From positions 4,402,001 through 4,466,000 of the forward strand of contig NZ_CP018786.1 of NCBI RefSeq assembly GCF_002025665.1: a stretch of 64,000 bases of DNA. Direction: 5' to 3'. The position numbers were made by a program, and so were the translations under genes. Below are positions 61,389 through 64,000 of the stretch, one piece after another. The notes under the pieces are model-generated. The model made no database searches. It saw only the letters and a program-made list of their open reading frames with translations, and was not told where the DNA came from. This DNA is from Chryseobacterium indologenes. GTDB taxonomy: Bacteria > Bacteroidota > Bacteroidia > Flavobacteriales > Weeksellaceae. Each line of letters opens with the position of its first letter. Position 1 is the first letter of the stretch.

Positions 61389-62187
61389 AGAGACCGCGGA
61401 TTTTATTAAAAATATTATTCAGGAAACTCCTGATTTTGCGGTTGTTTTAGGATCCGGACTGGGAAAATTACAAAATGAAGTAGAACCCATCCATATTTTA
61501 GAGTACAAAGACATTCCTCATTTTCCACAAACTACAGTGGCCGGACACACCGGAAAACTGATTTATGGAATATTGGAAGGAAAAAAAGTACTGATGATGA
61601 GCGGCCGTTTCCATTATTATGAAGGACATTCAATGGAAACCGTTACTTTCCCGATAAGAGTTTTTCATCTGCTGGGAATTCAAAATCTTATTCTTTCCAA
61701 TGCCTGTGGCGGAGTAAATCCGGCTTACAGCGTTGCTGATATTGTTATCCTGAAAGATCACATCAATATGATGCCTGAACATCCTCTTCGTGGAAAAAAT
61801 ATAGATGAACTTGGACCACGTTTTGTGGACATGAGTGAGCCTTACAACAAAAAAATGATTGCTGTGGCTGAACAGGCAGCAGCAGAACATAACATTAAAA
61901 TTCATCAGGGAGTTTACGTTGCCCTGCAGGGACCCACTTTTGAAACTCCGGCTGAATACGGAATGATTAAAGCTATTGGTGGGGATATGGTAGGAATGAG
62001 CACGGTACCCGAAGTCATCGTTGCCAGACATATGGAAATGGATGTTTTCTGTATTTCCGTAATTACAGATCTTGGCGGTCCCGATGTAGCGTTTGCCGTT
62101 TCTCACGAAGAAGTTTTGAATGCCGCCAACAAAGCAATGCCTAACGTAATTTCTGTTGTTAAAGGTTTGATTAAAAACTATCAGTAA
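61372..62187 (+). CDS. purine nucleoside phosphorylase
   Basis: A 271-aa trimeric-type PNP that splits purine nucleosides with phosphate. FAVVLGSGLGKLQNEV has the phosphate-binding loop, MMSGRFHYYEGHSMETVTFP the Arg/His motif and NLILSNACGGVNP the next block. QGPTFETPAEYGMIKAIGGD and VGMSTVPEVIVARHM give the substrate site. The frame is open further upstream (inside lpxK), but the ATG at 61372 gives the normal N-terminus MLEKIKETADF. Confidence 0.94.
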   Translation: MLEKIKETADFIKNIIQETPDFAVVLGSGLGKLQNEVEPIHILEYKDIPHFPQTTVAGHTGKLIYGILEGKKVLMMSGRFHYYEGHSMETVTFPIRVFHLLGIQNLILSNACGGVNPAYSVADIVILKDHINMMPEHPLRGKNIDELGPRFVDMSEPYNKKMIAVAEQAAAEHNIKIHQGVYVALQGPTFETPAEYGMIKAIGGDMVGMSTVPEVIVARHMEMDVFCISVITDLGGPDVAFAVSHEEVLNAANKAMPNVISVVKGLIKNYQ

Positions 62188-62221
62188 AATCGTCCAGCAT
62201 TACAACTGGAAGTCTCAATAT

Positions 62222-62276
62222 TCCTCTCTACTGGAGAGGTGGCGAAAATTCAATAGAATTTTTGACGGGGTGGTTT
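62222..62276 (+). repeat. possible dispersed intergenic repeat element
   Basis: CCTCTCTACTGGAGAGG forms a small hairpin and AAAATTCAATAGAATTTT another. They are followed by GACGGGGTGGTTTTTAC. This type of 'GAGAGGTGGCG..GACGGGGTGG' element recurs in flavobacterial intergenic regions. Only one copy is seen here. Confidence 0.4.
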
Positions 62277-62369
62277 TTACATTCCCACTCTCCTACCTCA
62301 TAGAATACATCAATATTATAAATTTTTACTAATTCCAAAGAAATCAATCCCAGATTGCCATTCATTGTT

Positions 62370-62377
62370 TAGATTTG
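62370..62377 (+). promoter_or_regulatory. -7 promoter element of the thioredoxin-like gene
   Basis: TAGATTTG matches TAnnTTTG, 20 bp before the ATG at 62398. Confidence 0.5.
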
Positions 62378-62397
62378 TACAAATGAAATTGTTCAAG

Positions 62398-62913
62398 ATG
62401 AGAAAGTTGATATTAATTTTTATGATGGGTATTTTTGGGATAAGTTATTCGCAAAAAGTCCCAGCAGTCCTGAAAACAGGATTTTCAAAAGAAGCTTTAC
62501 AACAGAAACTGGAAGATGAAAATGGGAAAACCATTACCATCCAGCAGATTCTGAATCAACATAAAGGAAAAGTTTTAGTCATTGATTTTTGGGCAGGATG
62601 GTGCAGAGATTGTTTAAATGCCCTTCCAAAAGCTAAGGAATTAGAAGAAAATAACAAGAATATTGATTTTGTATTTCTATCATTAGACCGTTCAAAAGAA
62701 GGGTTTGAAAAAAGTCTTGAAAGATTTGATATGAAAAACAAAGAAAACTATTGGTTTTCTACAGGCTGGAAAAATGATTTTAACAATTATGTGGATCTTA
62801 ACTGGATTCCCAGATATATGGTTATTGATCAGAAATCTTCTATTGCAAAATATTATGCAATTTCCCCCGAAGACCCAGAACTTCAGCAAACTATTGACAA
62901 GCTTTTAAAATAA
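62398..62913 (+). CDS. TlpA-like thioredoxin-fold protein
   Basis: A 171-aa exported protein from the ATG at 62398 (an in-frame ATG at 62383 is also possible). The signal peptide (LILIFMMGIFGISYS) is followed by a thioredoxin domain with the redox motif WCRDC in DFWAGWCRDCLNALP and the cis-proline loop NWIPRYMVID. It likely reduces or isomerises disulfides in the periplasm, as TlpA/ResA proteins do. No cytochrome maturation genes are nearby. Confidence 0.88.
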   Translation: MRKLILIFMMGIFGISYSQKVPAVLKTGFSKEALQQKLEDENGKTITIQQILNQHKGKVLVIDFWAGWCRDCLNALPKAKELEENNKNIDFVFLSLDRSKEGFEKSLERFDMKNKENYWFSTGWKNDFNNYVDLNWIPRYMVIDQKSSIAKYYAISPEDPELQQTIDKLLK

Positions 62914-62943
62914 TTGTCATTTATTTTAATCTGAAAAAACATA

Positions 62944-62984
62944 AAAACTCATTGAAAATCATCAGATTTCAATGAGTTTTAAAA
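62944..62984 (+). terminator. terminator of the thioredoxin-like gene
   Basis: AAAACTCATTGAAA / TTTCAATGAGTTTT forms a long perfect stem followed by A/T-rich DNA, 30 bp after the stop. Confidence 0.85.
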
Positions 62985-63002
62985 TTTTATTTATTTAACA
63001 CC

Positions 63003-63455
63003 ATGATCACAAGAGAAGCTACAGAAAAGGATTTAGAAATTCTTTTAGAATTTGAACAGGGAGTGATTACTGCTGAAAGACCTTTCAACAGTACACTTAT
63101 TGAAGGAGAGATCCATTATTATGATTTAAAATTTCTGATCCAATCTTCTGACGCAAATGTAATTGTTGCTGAAGAGAATAATGAAATCATTGCATCCGGG
63201 TATGCTCTGATTAAAAAGTCGGAAAAATATTACAACCAATTTGAAAAGTATTCTTATCTGGGTTTTATGTATGTAAAGCCGGAACATAGAGGAAAAGGAA
63301 TCAATAAAGTGATTACCGATGAACTCATTTCCTGGTCAAAATCAAGGGGAATCAGTGAGGTAAGACTTGATGTATATGCTCAAAATGAATCTGCTATCAA
63401 AGCTTATGAAAAGGCAGGTTTTGAACCTCATCTTCTCACCATGAGACTGAAATAG
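63003..63455 (+). CDS. GNAT-family N-acetyltransferase
   Basis: A 150-aa protein. The acetyl-CoA loop is MYVKPEHRGKGINKVI (R/Q-x-x-G-x-G/A pattern in RGKGIN). The C-terminal VRLDVYAQNESAIKAYEKAG is the usual GNAT helix-strand, with FEPHLLTMRLK at the end. The substrate is unknown. Confidence 0.9.
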   Translation: MITREATEKDLEILLEFEQGVITAERPFNSTLIEGEIHYYDLKFLIQSSDANVIVAEENNEIIASGYALIKKSEKYYNQFEKYSYLGFMYVKPEHRGKGINKVITDELISWSKSRGISEVRLDVYAQNESAIKAYEKAGFEPHLLTMRLK

Positions 63456-63627
63456 TAAAAGGCTGGAAGATCGAAGCTGGAAGTAATTTCAGTGCAATTA
63501 ATAATTACTTGTTCTTTAAATTAATTTTCAATAAATGACATTCAATTTTTATATTGTCCTCATTAACTTCCTTTCCCAAATTCAGACTTACCTTCTTAAA
63601 ATAATTTACCATAAATAAAGGAATCCA

Positions 63628-63635
63628 TATCTTTG
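63628..63635 (+). promoter_or_regulatory. -7 promoter element of dinB
   Basis: TATCTTTG ends three bases before the dinB ATG, so transcription would begin at or near the start codon (leaderless), or an internal start codon is used. Confidence 0.5.
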
Positions 63636-63638
63636 TAT

Positions 63639-64000
63639 ATGGATTTTTCTTTGCCTCTTCGTAAAATTATTCATGTGGATATGGATGCATTCTATGCTTC
63701 TGTGGAGCAGCATGATAATCCTACATTGAAAGGCAAGCCGATTGCTGTAGGAGGCCAGCATCGCGGGGTCGTTGCAGCTGCAAGTTATGAAGCCAGAAAA
63801 TATGGTGTTCGCTCTGCAATGCCTAGTAAAACAGCCAAAGAAAAATGTCCTCAGCTTATTTTTGTTCCTCCCCGATTTGCCCGATATAAAGAAATTTCAA
63901 AAAAAATCCGGGAAATTTTCTATGAATATACAGATCTGGTAGAACCCTTATCTCTGGACGAGGCCTATCTGGATGTCACTGAAAATAAAAAAGGAATGGA
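63639..64000 (+). CDS. dinB: DNA polymerase IV, N-terminal part (runs off the window)
   Basis: The frame from the ATG at 63639 reads MDFSLPLRKIIHVDMDAFYA and continues SVEQHDNPTLKGKPIAVGG. VDMDAFYASVEQ has the first catalytic Asp of Y-family polymerases and LVEPLSLDEAYLDVTE the DE pair. It performs error-prone bypass synthesis at damaged DNA. About 120 of ~360 residues are inside the window. Promoter position leaves almost no leader; a shorter start near RKIIH is possible. Confidence 0.93.
   Translation, partial: MDFSLPLRKIIHVDMDAFYASVEQHDNPTLKGKPIAVGGQHRGVVAAASYEARKYGVRSAMPSKTAKEKCPQLIFVPPRFARYKEISKKIREIFYEYTDLVEPLSLDEAYLDVTENKKGM

Noticed and set aside
62222..62276. Hairpins after the purine nucleoside phosphorylase gene as a terminator
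   Set aside because: The hairpins are short and not followed by a T-run in a suitable place; they look more like a dispersed intergenic repeat.
1..64000. tRNA or rRNA genes, and transposase genes
   Set aside because: I saw no cloverleaf-like sequences, rRNA stretches or transposase motifs on reading; short or degenerate ones could still be missed without a covariance search.

Overview
The window looks like chromosomal DNA of a Chryseobacterium-type flavobacterium (Bacteroidota, Weeksellaceae). Support: low GC; many genes preceded by the Bacteroidota -7 promoter element TAnnTTTG; three proteins with type IX secretion (T9SS) type A C-terminal sorting domains; lytic-type outer-membrane receptor, DUF6702, DUF2490 and DUF4919 proteins; and small GG-leader peptides of the kind common in Chryseobacterium. 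The assignment is inferred from gene content and protein sequence, without a database search.

Layout. 1-9.0 kb: end of radA, an ACP phosphodiesterase, a DUF6702 protein, a large secreted subtilisin-like protease, a HupE/UreJ membrane protein and an M1 metallopeptidase. 9.1-9.7 kb: a tandem pair of short GG-leader (RiPP/bacteriocin-like) peptide genes, each with its own promoter and terminator. 9.7-15.7 kb: a LytTR two-component pair, then a DUF2490 protein, a CitMHS transporter, a dicarboxylate symporter and a TerC protein. 15.7-18.3 kb: groES-groEL, with a four-helix-bundle gene sitting between them. 18.3-23.4 kb: an AT-rich accessory island with a DUF4062 stub, a beta-helix/membrane protein, an FRG-domain protein, a membrane-anchored unknown, and an XRE regulator-ADP-ribosyltransferase-small protein operon.

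23.5-39.7 kb: a long, almost entirely plus-strand array of small lipoproteins, exported proteins and orphan proteins (SUKH, TPR, Kelch, NTR-like, a degenerate ABC-ATPase-like protein). It also holds one clear pseudogene broken by an 11-bp tandem duplication. Several of these genes share a modular upstream repeat that carries hairpins and a promoter. 39.8-43.3 kb: a serine hydrolase, a CHMI-family isomerase, a DinB-like protein and a propeller-like protein. 43.27-44.01 kb is a gene-free AT-rich stretch with seven perfect DnaA boxes and one near match, which makes it a strong candidate for oriC or a DnaA-binding locus.

44-64 kb is mostly ordinary genome: alpha/beta hydrolases, an FMN riboswitch with ribB, a T9SS protein, a TonB-dependent receptor and an MHS-family transporter. 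An operon built around an ECF sigma factor has a matching ECF-type promoter. There follow an ABC exporter, a Crp/Fnr regulator, truA diverging from lpxK-punA, a TlpA-like thioredoxin, a GNAT acetyltransferase, and the start of dinB (Pol IV), which runs off the right edge.

The most novel-looking candidates are the XRE-ART-small protein operon, the DUF4062/FRG island, the DnaA-box cluster, the dispersed promoter-hairpin cassette and the GG-leader peptide pair.
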